Shown here in pieces: positions 17,653-25,717 of a stretch of DNA of 64,000 nucleotides (position 1 is the first letter of the stretch; each line of letters starts with the position of its first letter). The stretch is from Chimaeribacter arupi (lineage in GTDB: Bacteria; Pseudomonadota; Gammaproteobacteria; Enterobacterales; Enterobacteriaceae), in assembly GCF_002858805.1 (NCBI RefSeq), contig NZ_PJZI01000006.1:82368-146367 (forward strand). Direction: 5' to 3'. A model generated the notes under the pieces. The model made no database searches. It saw only the letters and a list, made by a program, of their open reading frames with translations, and was not told the DNA's origin. The position numbers were made by a program, and so were the translations under genes.

Positions 17653-19431
17653 ATGACTCACAGCAACCCATTACCCCGTATCGGCATCCGCCCGGTGATT
17701 GACGGGCGGCGCATGGGCATCCGGGAATCGTTAGAGGCGCAGACCATGGCGATGGCCTGCACCACCGCACGCCTGCTCAGCGGCACCTTGCGCCATGCGA
17801 ACGGCGAGCGCGTAGAGTGTGTGATTGCCGAACAGTGCATTGCCGGGCGGGCAGAGGCCGCCGCCTGTGAAGCGGCCTTCAGCACCCAACATGTTGGCCT
17901 GACCATTACGGTGACGCCCTGCTGGTGCTACGGCAGTGAAACCATCGACATGGACCCGCAGCGGCCGAAAGCGATCTGGGGCTTCAACGGCACCGAGCGG
18001 CCGGGGGCGGTTTATCTGGCGGCAGCGCTGGCGGCGCATAACCAGAAAGGGCTGCCGGCGTTTTCGATTTACAGCCACGAGGTGCAGGACGCCGGGGACG
18101 AGCGCATTCCGCCTGACGTGCAGGAGAAGCTGCTGCGCTTCGCCCGTGCCGGGCTGGTGGTGGCGACATTGCGCGGCAAAAGTTACCTGTCGCTGGGCGG
18201 GGTATCGATGGGGATCGCCGGGTCGATTGTCGACCATGACTTTTTCGAGTCCTGGCTGGGGATGGCGGTGCAGTGCGTGGACATGACCGAGCTGCGCCGC
18301 CGGATGGACCACGCTATTTATGATGAAGAGGAGCTTGGCCTTGCGCTGGCGTGGGCGGGGCAGCATTTCCGCTTTGGGGAAGACCGCAACGCCGCGCACC
18401 ATCAGCGCAGCGCCGCCGGGAAACAGGCGATGCTGCGCGAATCTCTGCTGATGGCGATCTGCATCCGCGACATGATGACAGGTAACCCGTTACTGGCGGA
18501 GAAAGGCTGGGGCGAGGAGGCGCTGGGGTACAACGCCATTGCCGCCGGTTTTCAGGGCCAACGCCACTGGACCGATCACTACCCGAACGGCGACACCGCG
18601 GAAGCCTTGCTCAACAGCGCGTTTGACTGGCACGGCATAGGCGAACCCGGTGTGCTGGCAACAGAAAATGACAGCCTGAATGCGGTGGCGATGCTGTTCG
18701 GCAAACACCTCACCGGCACCGCGCAGATTTTTGCCGATGTCCGCACCTACTGGTCACCGGCCTCGGTGCAGCGGGTCACCGGCCATACGCTTACCGGCCG
18801 CGCCGCGCAGGGCGTGATCCACCTGATTAACTCCGGCTCGGCGGCGCTGGACGGTACCGGCTGCCAGCAGGCAAGTGACGGCCGGCCGACCATCAAGCCG
18901 CATTGGGACATCACGCCGCAGGAGGCGGACGCCTGCCTGGCGGCCACCACCTGGCACCCGGCGCTGCATGACTATTTCCGTGGCGGCGGCTTCTCCTCCT
19001 GCTTCCTGACCCGCGGCGGCATTCCTTTCACCATGACGCGCATTAACCTGATCAAAGGGCGTGGGCCGGTGCTGCAAATCGCCGAAGGCTGGAGTGTGGA
19101 TCTGCCGCCGGAGGTGCATGACACCCTGAACCAGCGCACTGACCCGACCTGGCCGACCACCTGGTTTGTGCCGCGCCTCACCGGCAGCGGCCCGTTCAGT
19201 GAGGTATATAACGTGATGGCGAACTGGGGGGCCAACCACGCGGTGCTTACCGCCGGGCACGTCGGGGCGGATTTCATCTCCCTGGCGGCGATGCTGCGCA
19301 TCCCGGTCTGTATGCATAACGTGCCCGATGCGCAAATTTACCGTCCCAGCGCCTGGGCCGCCTTCGGCATGGACCCCGAAGCACAGGATGACCGCGCCTG
19401 CCAACACTATGGCCCGGTATATAAACGTTGA
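17653..19431 (+). CDS. FucI-type isomerase, probable D-arabinose isomerase
   Basis: The 592 residues match L-fucose isomerase in length (E. coli FucI is 591) and in motifs: the N-terminal [30 protein letters not shown], the metal ligands Glu in LATENDSLN and Asp in ADVRTYW, and His in TAGHVGADF. FucI enzymes accept L-fucose and D-arabinose, which share stereochemistry. The locus has a ribulokinase and lacks a fuculose-phosphate aldolase, so D-arabinose to D-ribulose is the likely reaction. AGGGGAA precedes the ATG. Activity class is firm and substrate is inferred. Confidence 0.88.
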   Translation: MTHSNPLPRIGIRPVIDGRRMGIRESLEAQTMAMACTTARLLSGTLRHANGERVECVIAEQCIAGRAEAAACEAAFSTQHVGLTITVTPCWCYGSETIDMDPQRPKAIWGFNGTERPGAVYLAAALAAHNQKGLPAFSIYSHEVQDAGDERIPPDVQEKLLRFARAGLVVATLRGKSYLSLGGVSMGIAGSIVDHDFFESWLGMAVQCVDMTELRRRMDHAIYDEEELGLALAWAGQHFRFGEDRNAAHHQRSAAGKQAMLRESLLMAICIRDMMTGNPLLAEKGWGEEALGYNAIAAGFQGQRHWTDHYPNGDTAEALLNSAFDWHGIGEPGVLATENDSLNAVAMLFGKHLTGTAQIFADVRTYWSPASVQRVTGHTLTGRAAQGVIHLINSGSAALDGTGCQQASDGRPTIKPHWDITPQEADACLAATTWHPALHDYFRGGGFSSCFLTRGGIPFTMTRINLIKGRGPVLQIAEGWSVDLPPEVHDTLNQRTDPTWPTTWFVPRLTGSGPFSEVYNVMANWGANHAVLTAGHVGADFISLAAMLRIPVCMHNVPDAQIYRPSAWAAFGMDPEAQDDRACQHYGPVYKR

Positions 19432-19440
19432 AGGGAACAT

Positions 19441-19472
19441 GGGGGGAGGCGGGGGCCTCTCCCGTTTTAAGG
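19441..19472 (+). terminator. terminator-like hairpin after the isomerase gene
   Basis: GGGGGAGGC pairs with GCCTCTCCC across a short G-rich loop and is followed by GTTTTAA. It is 10 bp after the isomerase stop. Confidence 0.6.
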
Positions 19473-19571
19473 CCCTATCTCATGCCTGCCGGCATTGATC
19501 TGTAAAAAAACCTGCTATACCATGTTGGAATATAAATTCTTTTAAAACAGTTGGTTGCGATTGTTTTCCCG

Positions 19572-20012
19572 ATGAAAAAAAACACTAAAGAAAAACCGGC
19601 ATCTGCCGATATCTTCCTGACCACGTCTGTCACGTTGACGGGGTTTGATAAGGCTTACAGTGGTTTTGATAACGGCCGGTTTCACCGGCTGAGTGTCCAG
19701 ATAAAGCCTTACTATTTTCCGACGGAAAACTGGATAACACGTTTCCATGAAAAATACCCGCATAGCGGCGTGGCATTTACCCTTTCTCAGCGTGGTATTG
19801 GCTATATCACGTTTCATGACATGACAATCAAGGCGGATGAACTCGATGCCTTTGTGTCTTCCCTGCTTGCTGTGATTGAAGGTATTAACGAGGCAACGGG
19901 GAATGAACCTATTGTCATGGTGATAAGTGCCGGAGAGTGCGCACAGGCTGAGCACCCAGAGATCAATGCCTGTATGAACAGGATTGATTTTTCACTGCAA
20001 GGAGCAAGATAA
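19572..20012 (+). CDS. hypothetical protein, first gene of a bicistron beside an Hcp module
   Basis: About 146 residues starting at ATG 19572 (MKKNTKEKP); no good ribosome binding site is seen, and TTG 19551 is an alternative. There is no signal peptide or membrane segment. It is a soluble alpha/beta-looking protein with aromatic-rich stretches (VQIKPYYFPTENW, GIGYITFHDMTI). I do not recognise a family. It lies 2 bp before the next gene and faces the Hcp gene at 20798. An immunity or chaperone role for the downstream protein is only a guess from layout. Confidence 0.6.
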   Translation: MKKNTKEKPASADIFLTTSVTLTGFDKAYSGFDNGRFHRLSVQIKPYYFPTENWITRFHEKYPHSGVAFTLSQRGIGYITFHDMTIKADELDAFVSSLLAVIEGINEATGNEPIVMVISAGECAQAEHPEINACMNRIDFSLQGAR

Positions 20013-20014
20013 AG

Positions 20015-20695
20015 ATGTTACAAGATGCCTGCGCCGCCTTTTCTCTCTTTAATACCTCGTCTGATCGGTTAAAGGCGCACTCCGCGCACTATTTCCCGCG
20101 TTTTAATTACGCAGCCTGTGAGCTTTGGTTGTGCAATGAAATTTGCCATCTGGTTAATGCCGGGGAAAATGGTGTGCAGCAGATGTCAGACGGGGACGTG
20201 TTCCTCTATAATGAAGACGCAAAACGTGATTTAACCTTATATACCGCAGGAAGAACAGCTACCCCAGAAATAAAAAAACATATTGAAGTGAAAGTGGCTT
20301 ACCCGGTAGAGAAATCAAAGTTCCTGGATTCCATAAGAAATTTGCGCGAAAAACTTACACCCTCGCTTGATGCTGAGTACCGGCTGGAAGGGTGGGTTTA
20401 TCTGGTCTGGACGCAACATTATGCTATTTCACCGGACGCATTTTTTGAAACCCGTCTTCACTGGCTAAAAACGGAACTGGCATCCGGGGAATACCGTGGC
20501 GCATCAGGTATCACCTATCAACCCATGTTTTCTACGGTAAAAGAGATTGCCGAAGGGAACTTAACCTGGCGCGGGCAGGATAAACACATTGTGGTGAAAG
20601 CGGTGGCCTTTTCCTTTCATAAAGAGTGGAAAGAAATATTCAAGGAAGTAAAAGAAAAGTATGCGGAGACCTTTGAGATTCTCGCCACCCGTTAA
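20015..20695 (+). CDS. hypothetical protein with a possible nuclease-like EVK motif
   Basis: The 226-residue protein has AAGGAG ten bases before its ATG and follows the previous stop by 2 bp. It is soluble, with no signal peptide. A beta-strand-like RDLTLYT followed by HIEVKVAYP resembles the D...ExK arrangement of PD-(D/E)XK nucleases, and its N-terminus resembles a helix bundle (FNYAACELWLCNEICHLV). This similarity is only visual. It could be an effector, a defence nuclease or a structural protein. Its neighbours are an Hcp gene and a membrane immunity-like gene on the other strand. Confidence 0.55.
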   Translation: MLQDACAAFSLFNTSSDRLKAHSAHYFPRFNYAACELWLCNEICHLVNAGENGVQQMSDGDVFLYNEDAKRDLTLYTAGRTATPEIKKHIEVKVAYPVEKSKFLDSIRNLREKLTPSLDAEYRLEGWVYLVWTQHYAISPDAFFETRLHWLKTELASGEYRGASGITYQPMFSTVKEIAEGNLTWRGQDKHIVVKAVAFSFHKEWKEIFKEVKEKYAETFEILATR

Positions 20696-20757
20696 TGGGG
20701 CGCTGGCAAGGTATTATTGCCTGGAAGTATAGCAGCCTGATGTCGCAATACAGAAAG

Positions 20758-20788
20758 AAAACGGGGAGGCGGAGCGCTGCCCCGTTTT
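20758..20788. terminator. bidirectional terminator between the bicistron and hcp
   Basis: AAAACGGGG (20758-20766) pairs with CCCCGTTTT (20780-20788). A and T runs flank both sides, so it can stop transcription from both convergent units. Confidence 0.75.
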
Positions 20789-20797
20789 ATGGCGCCA

Positions 20798-21277
20798 TTA
20801 AAAACGAGCCAGGTCGTTCCACTGGTCTGTATGGATAATGTTACCGTCACAATACTTCCAGGTTATTTTCCCATAACGCAGGAGAACGGTTTCAAGATGG
20901 GTTTTCGTGGAGGCGTCGGGATAGAGATCAGGGGTGATAGAGGTAATCTTAACATTTTCCAGCAGGGTGTTAAAATACTCGACTTCCCTGCCGGCCTCAT
21001 TGACAGAATATTTTTTTATGACCGCGGATTTAAGGGTGAGATTATTGGTTAATGCTTTATACAGGAACGGTGTCGTCCTGTCCGCTTCTTTTTGAATCAT
21101 GATGGGCGAATGGATACGGGTTCCGGTCAGGCGGCCGGTGTTCCCATCGATAGGAATAGTCAGATTGTGCGTAAAAAATTTCAGTTCGATAGCGCCTTCT
21201 CTTCCAATAACTTCCGAGGCCCCAACAATCGGGGAGCCGTTTTCATCCGTTAACCATAAATAAGAGGGGTTGGACAT
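20798..21277 (-). CDS. hcp: Hcp-family T6SS tube protein
   Basis: The 159 residues fit Hcp/EvpC in length and pattern: MSNPSYLWLTDENGSPIVG, then IELKFFTHNLTIPIDGNTGRLTGTRIHSPIMIQKE, TPFLYKALTNN, and a C-terminal strand LRYGKITWKYCDGNI. Hcp hexamers stack into the secreted T6SS tube and carry small effectors in the lumen. No other T6SS structural genes are in the window, so this is an orphan hcp. It is probably co-transcribed after the effector-like gene at 22191 and the 59-residue membrane gene at 21485. Confidence 0.9.
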   Translation of the reverse strand: MSNPSYLWLTDENGSPIVGASEVIGREGAIELKFFTHNLTIPIDGNTGRLTGTRIHSPIMIQKEADRTTPFLYKALTNNLTLKSAVIKKYSVNEAGREVEYFNTLLENVKITSITPDLYPDASTKTHLETVLLRYGKITWKYCDGNIIHTDQWNDLARF

Positions 21278-21305
21278 TTTTTATCCTTTTCGTTTAATGG
21301 TGGTT

Positions 21306-21485
21306 CTAGAGTTTTTCGAACTTCACAATAATTTTATAATATAGCCAAAGTACAAAAAAAACAGAGGCGAGCATTAACCGCCCCCAATATTCAGGGAAGG
21401 TGTGCAGCCACAGCAGCCCGAAAGAAATGATAAGAGTCGGCATGAGTAAGAATTCGATAGCCAGCGCGATCAGGCTTTTAAACAT
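21306..21485 (-). CDS. 59-residue inner-membrane protein, probable immunity protein (Sip6-like by layout)
   Basis: A short frame runs from ATG 21485 (MFKSLIALAIEFLL) to TAG 21306-21308. It encodes two hydrophobic segments, residues 4-27 and 37-52, and a basic end (KIIVKFEKL). Its start overlaps the stop of the upstream 237-residue gene by 8 bp, so translation is coupled. A tiny membrane protein directly behind a putative effector and before hcp matches the arrangement of the Serratia marcescens Ssp6 pore-forming effector and its small membrane immunity protein Sip6. Homology to Sip6 has not been tested. Confidence 0.7.
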   Translation of the reverse strand: MFKSLIALAIEFLLMPTLIISFGLLWLHTFPEYWGRLMLASVFFVLWLYYKIIVKFEKL

Positions 21486-22191
21486 CGTATTTTCCCCTGA
21501 TGAAAGACGTTAACTCATCCAGGTTATTAAAAGCCCCTTGCTTTACTTTATTCATTATCTCAGCAAGTGCCGGTTCAATAAAATAATAGAGCATTTCCAT
21601 TTTTACCTGATAAAGTATCCAGTAATAGTCTGGGTCAGTCGCTTTCAACTTTCTGGCGGATAATGCCGCTTTTTGCTGAAAGCCATAGAGCTGCAAAGCC
21701 TGAACCGCGGTATGAGTTTTAGCAGCCAGCCTCTGGATTACCGTTTTTTGTATTATCTCTGATTGCGCCAGCGCAGAGGAGATTGAATAAGCAAACGCAT
21801 GGCGTGTCATTTTCGCGGTAAATGTGCTGCCGGCAAGGTAAGTTCCGTTTGCGACGAATTTACGGGCTGCGCCCTCTGGGTTGCCTTCTTTTATATCATC
21901 ACAGACTGACTGAAAGTAAAGGAATAGCATATGCCGGATGATATCGTAGTGTTTAAAAAGGGAGTTAATTGAATAGAATGTCCTTAATTCTTCGGAAAGT
22001 AATTCGTCACACACAGCATCGTAACCAGGAATAAAACAGGATGAATACCAACTGATGCGCTCCAGGCCGGAATAGAGGGCGGAGGAGACGTCTTCAGCGG
22101 ATTGCATAACACGCTCAAACCCATGCTGTAAACTCAGGGCTAAATGCCTATCGTGTTGGAACCTGGCCCTCAGGTAATCAGATGCTCCCAT
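21478..22191 (-). CDS. putative Hcp-dependent effector (Ssp6-like by layout)
   Basis: This 237-residue protein has no signal peptide. It is largely helical, with a weakly hydrophobic middle (GTYLAGSTFTAKMTRHAFAYSISSALAQ) but no obvious stable membrane helix. I cannot assign a domain. The order effector-like gene, overlapping small membrane gene, hcp is that expected of a T6SS cargo/immunity module. Ssp6, a 223-residue ion-selective pore former of Serratia, has comparable size and setting. A pore-forming antibacterial role is therefore inferred. Confidence 0.6.
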   Translation of the reverse strand: MGASDYLRARFQHDRHLALSLQHGFERVMQSAEDVSSALYSGLERISWYSSCFIPGYDAVCDELLSEELRTFYSINSLFKHYDIIRHMLFLYFQSVCDDIKEGNPEGAARKFVANGTYLAGSTFTAKMTRHAFAYSISSALAQSEIIQKTVIQRLAAKTHTAVQALQLYGFQQKAALSARKLKATDPDYYWILYQVKMEMLYYFIEPALAEIMNKVKQGAFNNLDELTSFIRGKYDV

Positions 22192-22431
22192 TTATCTCTC
22201 CCTATAGCAGAAAATTCGCATCATCCTGCGCACAGTCAATGCAGAAATAAAAATAGAGCGCTGACAAACCGTAAACAATCGCCATGAGTGGAAGGGTTGA
22301 TATTAATCAAATTAACCACTGTGCAATTTGGCATTCCCTGATGACCAGGCGGCCTGGCCTGCTTCATCGGTACGGCCGGCGAAATGGCTGCTATCGTTAA
22401 ACGGCATGCATTCACCTACAGGGAGAACACG

Positions 22432-23235
22432 ATGACCAACAAACTTGCATTAATCACCGGGGCGTCAAACGGCATTGGGTTTGAAATCGCCAGACTGTTT
22501 GCTAAACATCATTACGATGTGATTGCGGTCGCCAGGAATCCGGAAAAGCTGGAGGACGCCTGTGAGACGTTGCGCCAATATGGCGGCCAGGTGCACGCCT
22601 TTTCTGCTGATTTGAGTGAGTACGACGAGATTGAGCGCCTGAAACGCCAGATTGATGACGCCGGGTTCGCGCTGGATGCGCTGGTGATCAACGCCGGGCA
22701 AGGGCTGGGCGGGCGGTTTATCGGCGGGACTGACCTGGCGAAAGAGTTGCAGTTAATCCGGCTGAATGTGGATGCCTATGTGCACATCGCCAAGATTTTC
22801 CTGCCGGACATGATCAGCCGCGGCGAAGGTAAAGTGCTGATGACATCGTCTGTTTCCGGCACGGCACCGATCCCCTTTGAGGCGATTTACGGCGCGACCA
22901 AAGCCTTTGTGAACTCGTTCTTCTGGGCGATCCGCAATGAACTGAAGGGCACCGGGTTACAGATGACGCTGCTGATGCCGGGCGCCACCGAAACCAATTT
23001 CTTCAAGAATGCCGGGCAAGCGGACACTACCGTAGGGGCAACTGAGAAAGCCTCGCCTGCGGACGTGGCAGAACGCGCCTGGTATGCCCTGATGAGTGGC
23101 CATGAGTATGTGTACGGGGATGACAAAACCGAATGGGAAGGCGACATCCTTAACCGGATGCAGAGCGAACCGCAGAAAGCCCAGCGTCACCGTATTATCT
23201 CTGAGCCGGGTTCCGCCTCTGGCACCTCATCCTGA
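22432..23235 (+). CDS. SDR-family oxidoreductase
   Basis: ATG 22432 follows AGGGAGAA; an in-frame start at 22384 lacks this. The 267 residues form a classical SDR with TGASNGIG near residue 10, VINAGQG, active-site TSSVSG, and the YGATKAF pair near 150. The substrate is unknown. It stands alone, convergent with the glgX gene, with a strong hairpin at 23261-23291 between them. Confidence 0.85.
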   Translation: MTNKLALITGASNGIGFEIARLFAKHHYDVIAVARNPEKLEDACETLRQYGGQVHAFSADLSEYDEIERLKRQIDDAGFALDALVINAGQGLGGRFIGGTDLAKELQLIRLNVDAYVHIAKIFLPDMISRGEGKVLMTSSVSGTAPIPFEAIYGATKAFVNSFFWAIRNELKGTGLQMTLLMPGATETNFFKNAGQADTTVGATEKASPADVAERAWYALMSGHEYVYGDDKTEWEGDILNRMQSEPQKAQRHRIISEPGSASGTSS

Positions 23236-23260
23236 CCCTGGCGCCCAGAAGATGGCGGTG

Positions 23261-23291
23261 CAGCGGGCCACGCCACCGGCGCGGCCCGCTG
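23261..23291. terminator. hairpin between convergent SDR and glgX genes
   Basis: CAGCGGGCC (23261-23269) pairs with GGCCCGCTG (23283-23291). No clear T run follows; it probably serves both genes. Confidence 0.6.
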
Positions 23292-23300
23292 TGTTACCGG

Positions 23301-25373
23301 TTACGGGCGTCTGAACAGCGCAATGCTGCGCCCTTCCAGCTCGAAATCCTTCTCTTTGGTGATCACAATCCCCGGTTTTGCGGTGTCTGAGGTGGACAGC
23401 TCCAGCACCCAGCCGCCTTCACCGAATTGGGGAATGCGGAACGGCACATTGCCTTCAAACGGGTTGAACAGCATCAGCATGTCGTGCCAGATGCCCTCTT
23501 GCGACTCAAGGTCAGGCCGGTTGATATACACGCCAATGGTTGAGCCTTCATCCCACTGCTCCTCGCGCTGGAAACCGCCCCCGGCGTTGAACCATTTGAT
23601 GTCCATGCCGTCGCGCCAGTTCTCGCGGCGCAGCAGCGGCTGTTGGGCGCGCAGGCTGATGACCCGGCGGGTGAACTCGCGTAGTGCCTGATCGTTGTCT
23701 GACAGGTCATCCCAGTGGATCCAGGAGATGTCGCTGTCCTGACAATAGCCGTTGTTGTTGCCTTGCTGGCTGCGGCCGAACTCATCACCGGCCAGCAGCA
23801 TCGGCGTGCCGTGGGAGAAGAACAGCGTGGCGAGGAAGTTGCGTTTCTGGCGCTCGCGCACCGTGGTGATGCCCTGGTCGCGGGTCGGCCCTTCCTCACC
23901 GTAGTTGTACGAGCGGTTATGGTTATGGCCGTCGTTGTTCTCTTCGCCGTTATCCTCGTTGTGCTTGTCGTTGTATGACACCAGATCGTTCAGCGTAAAG
24001 CCGTCATGGGCGGTGATGAAGTTGACGCTTGCCCACGGGCGGCGGCCGCGCTGGTCGTAGAGGTCACCGGAGCCGAGCAGGCGGGCGGCGAAATCGGTCG
24101 TGACGTTATCGCCTTTCCAGTATTCACGCACCGTGTCGCGGTATTTGTCATTCCACTCGGCCCAGCCCGGCGGGAAGCCGCCGACCTGGTAGCCGCCGGG
24201 GCCGATGTCCCACGGCTCGCCAATCAGCTTGAGTTTGGACAATACCGGGTCTTGCATCATCGCATCGAAAAAGCCGCTGCGCTGGTCGAAGCCTTCCGGC
24301 TCACGGCCCAGGATGGTGCCGAGGTCAAAGCGGAAGCCGTCAATGTGCATCGTTTCCGCCCAGTAACGCAGCGAATCCATGATCATCTGCAACACGCGCG
24401 GGTGCGAGGTGTTCACGGTGTTCCCGGTGCCGGTGTCGTTGATGTAGTAACGGTGCTGGTCGGGCAGGGTGCGGTAATAGGAGAAGTTGTCGATGCCTTT
24501 GAACGACAGCGTCGGGCCAAGTTCGTTGCCCTCCGCCGTGTGGTTGTACACCACGTCGAGGATCACCTCGATATTGGCGTCATGGTAGGCACGCACCATA
24601 TCGCGGAACCCCTGGATGCCGTTCGGCCCGTAATAGCGCGAGGCAGGGGCGAAGAAGCCCAGGGTGTTATAGCCCCAGAAATTCTTCAGCCCGCGGTCGA
24701 GCAGGTGCTGGTCATCCGGGAACCAGTGCACCGGCAGCAGCTCCACCGAGGTGATGCCGAGGCTTTTGATGTACTCCACCGAGGCCTTATGGCCCATGCC
24801 CTCAAAGGTGCCGCGCAGCTCGCGCGGCAGTGCGCCGTTACGCTGCGTAAACCCTTTGACATGGGTCTCGTAAATCACCGTGTCTGACCACGGGATCGCC
24901 GGGCGCTGCGTCTCCTGCCGGGCGTTGCCGGGGTCAATCACCCGGCACTTCGGCGTAAAGGGGGCGCTGTCACGGGCATCAAAGGTCAGGTCTTTATCTT
25001 CATGCAACAAATCATAGGCAAAATGCGCTTCATTCCATTCAATGTCCCCGGCCAGCTCGCGTGCGTAAGGGTCAATCAACAGCTTGTTGGGGTTGAAGCG
25101 GTGGCCGTTCTCCGGATCGTAAGGGCCATACACGCGGTAACCGTAAAGTGCGCCCGGTTTCAGGCCCGGCACATAGCCGTGCCAGACTTCATGCGTATAT
25201 TCCGGCAGCTCCAGCCGGGCGATTTCGGTTTTTCCGCTGGGATCGTAAAGGCAAAGCTCAACGCGCTCCGCATGGGCTGAGAAGAGCGCAAAATTAACAC
25301 CCTGACCATCAAAGTTGGCGCCAAGCACCTGGCCAGACCCTGTTGTGATTTCAAAAGGCTTATTGTTCGACAT
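23301..25373 (-). CDS. glgX: glycogen debranching enzyme GlgX/TreX type (GH13 isoamylase)
   Basis: ATG 25373 (MSNNKPFEITTG) is chosen over the frame opening at 25415. The 690 residues have an N-terminal CBM48-like domain (GANFDGQGVNFALFSAHAERVELCLYD) and a GH13 barrel with Asp in GFRFDLGTILG, Glu in LIGEPWDIGPGG and Asp in ITAHDGFTLNDL. The C-terminal beta domain follows. It hydrolyses alpha-1,6 branches of glycogen or limit dextrins. It is not in a glg operon here. It is divergent from a GH15 enzyme, suggesting a joint maltodextrin or storage-glucan function. Confidence 0.9.
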   Translation of the reverse strand: MSNNKPFEITTGSGQVLGANFDGQGVNFALFSAHAERVELCLYDPSGKTEIARLELPEYTHEVWHGYVPGLKPGALYGYRVYGPYDPENGHRFNPNKLLIDPYARELAGDIEWNEAHFAYDLLHEDKDLTFDARDSAPFTPKCRVIDPGNARQETQRPAIPWSDTVIYETHVKGFTQRNGALPRELRGTFEGMGHKASVEYIKSLGITSVELLPVHWFPDDQHLLDRGLKNFWGYNTLGFFAPASRYYGPNGIQGFRDMVRAYHDANIEVILDVVYNHTAEGNELGPTLSFKGIDNFSYYRTLPDQHRYYINDTGTGNTVNTSHPRVLQMIMDSLRYWAETMHIDGFRFDLGTILGREPEGFDQRSGFFDAMMQDPVLSKLKLIGEPWDIGPGGYQVGGFPPGWAEWNDKYRDTVREYWKGDNVTTDFAARLLGSGDLYDQRGRRPWASVNFITAHDGFTLNDLVSYNDKHNEDNGEENNDGHNHNRSYNYGEEGPTRDQGITTVRERQKRNFLATLFFSHGTPMLLAGDEFGRSQQGNNNGYCQDSDISWIHWDDLSDNDQALREFTRRVISLRAQQPLLRRENWRDGMDIKWFNAGGGFQREEQWDEGSTIGVYINRPDLESQEGIWHDMLMLFNPFEGNVPFRIPQFGEGGWVLELSTSDTAKPGIVITKEKDFELEGRSIALFRRP

Positions 25374-25717
25374 GCTTTCCTCGTTCTCAAAAGTACGGAC
25401 TTTTCTGCACTGCAATGATGAGTACGTCAGCGTTTTTACACGACGGCATGAGCGGCATGAAATTTCGGTGTCACCAATCCTTGACTATGCTGTAGGTAGG
25501 CCGGCAAGTGGTTGATTCTGCGTCGGGATGCTGCGTATGCCAATCAATCATAGACCATGCTGTAAGAAGTGCGGTGACGCTGTCACCCCGCGCCGCCCAG
25601 ACAGTGTGGCTGAAGGGCTGCCGTTCAGGCCGGAACAGGCAGTGAGGGCAGTACAGACGTACTGTGTGACAGAGGCCGGAAACCAGGTCTTTTGCCTGAC
25701 TTTTTAAGGATGTACGT
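25374..25717. other. divergent promoter region of glgX and the GH15 gene
   Basis: This 344-bp gap contains no recognised gene. An AAGGA ribosome binding site precedes the GH15 ATG. No clear operator or riboswitch was seen. Confidence 0.4.

Noticed and set aside
17653..19431. L-fucose degradation locus
   Set aside because: There is no fuculose-phosphate aldolase or lactaldehyde reductase, the kinase is too long for a typical fuculokinase, and GH172 is not a fucosidase.
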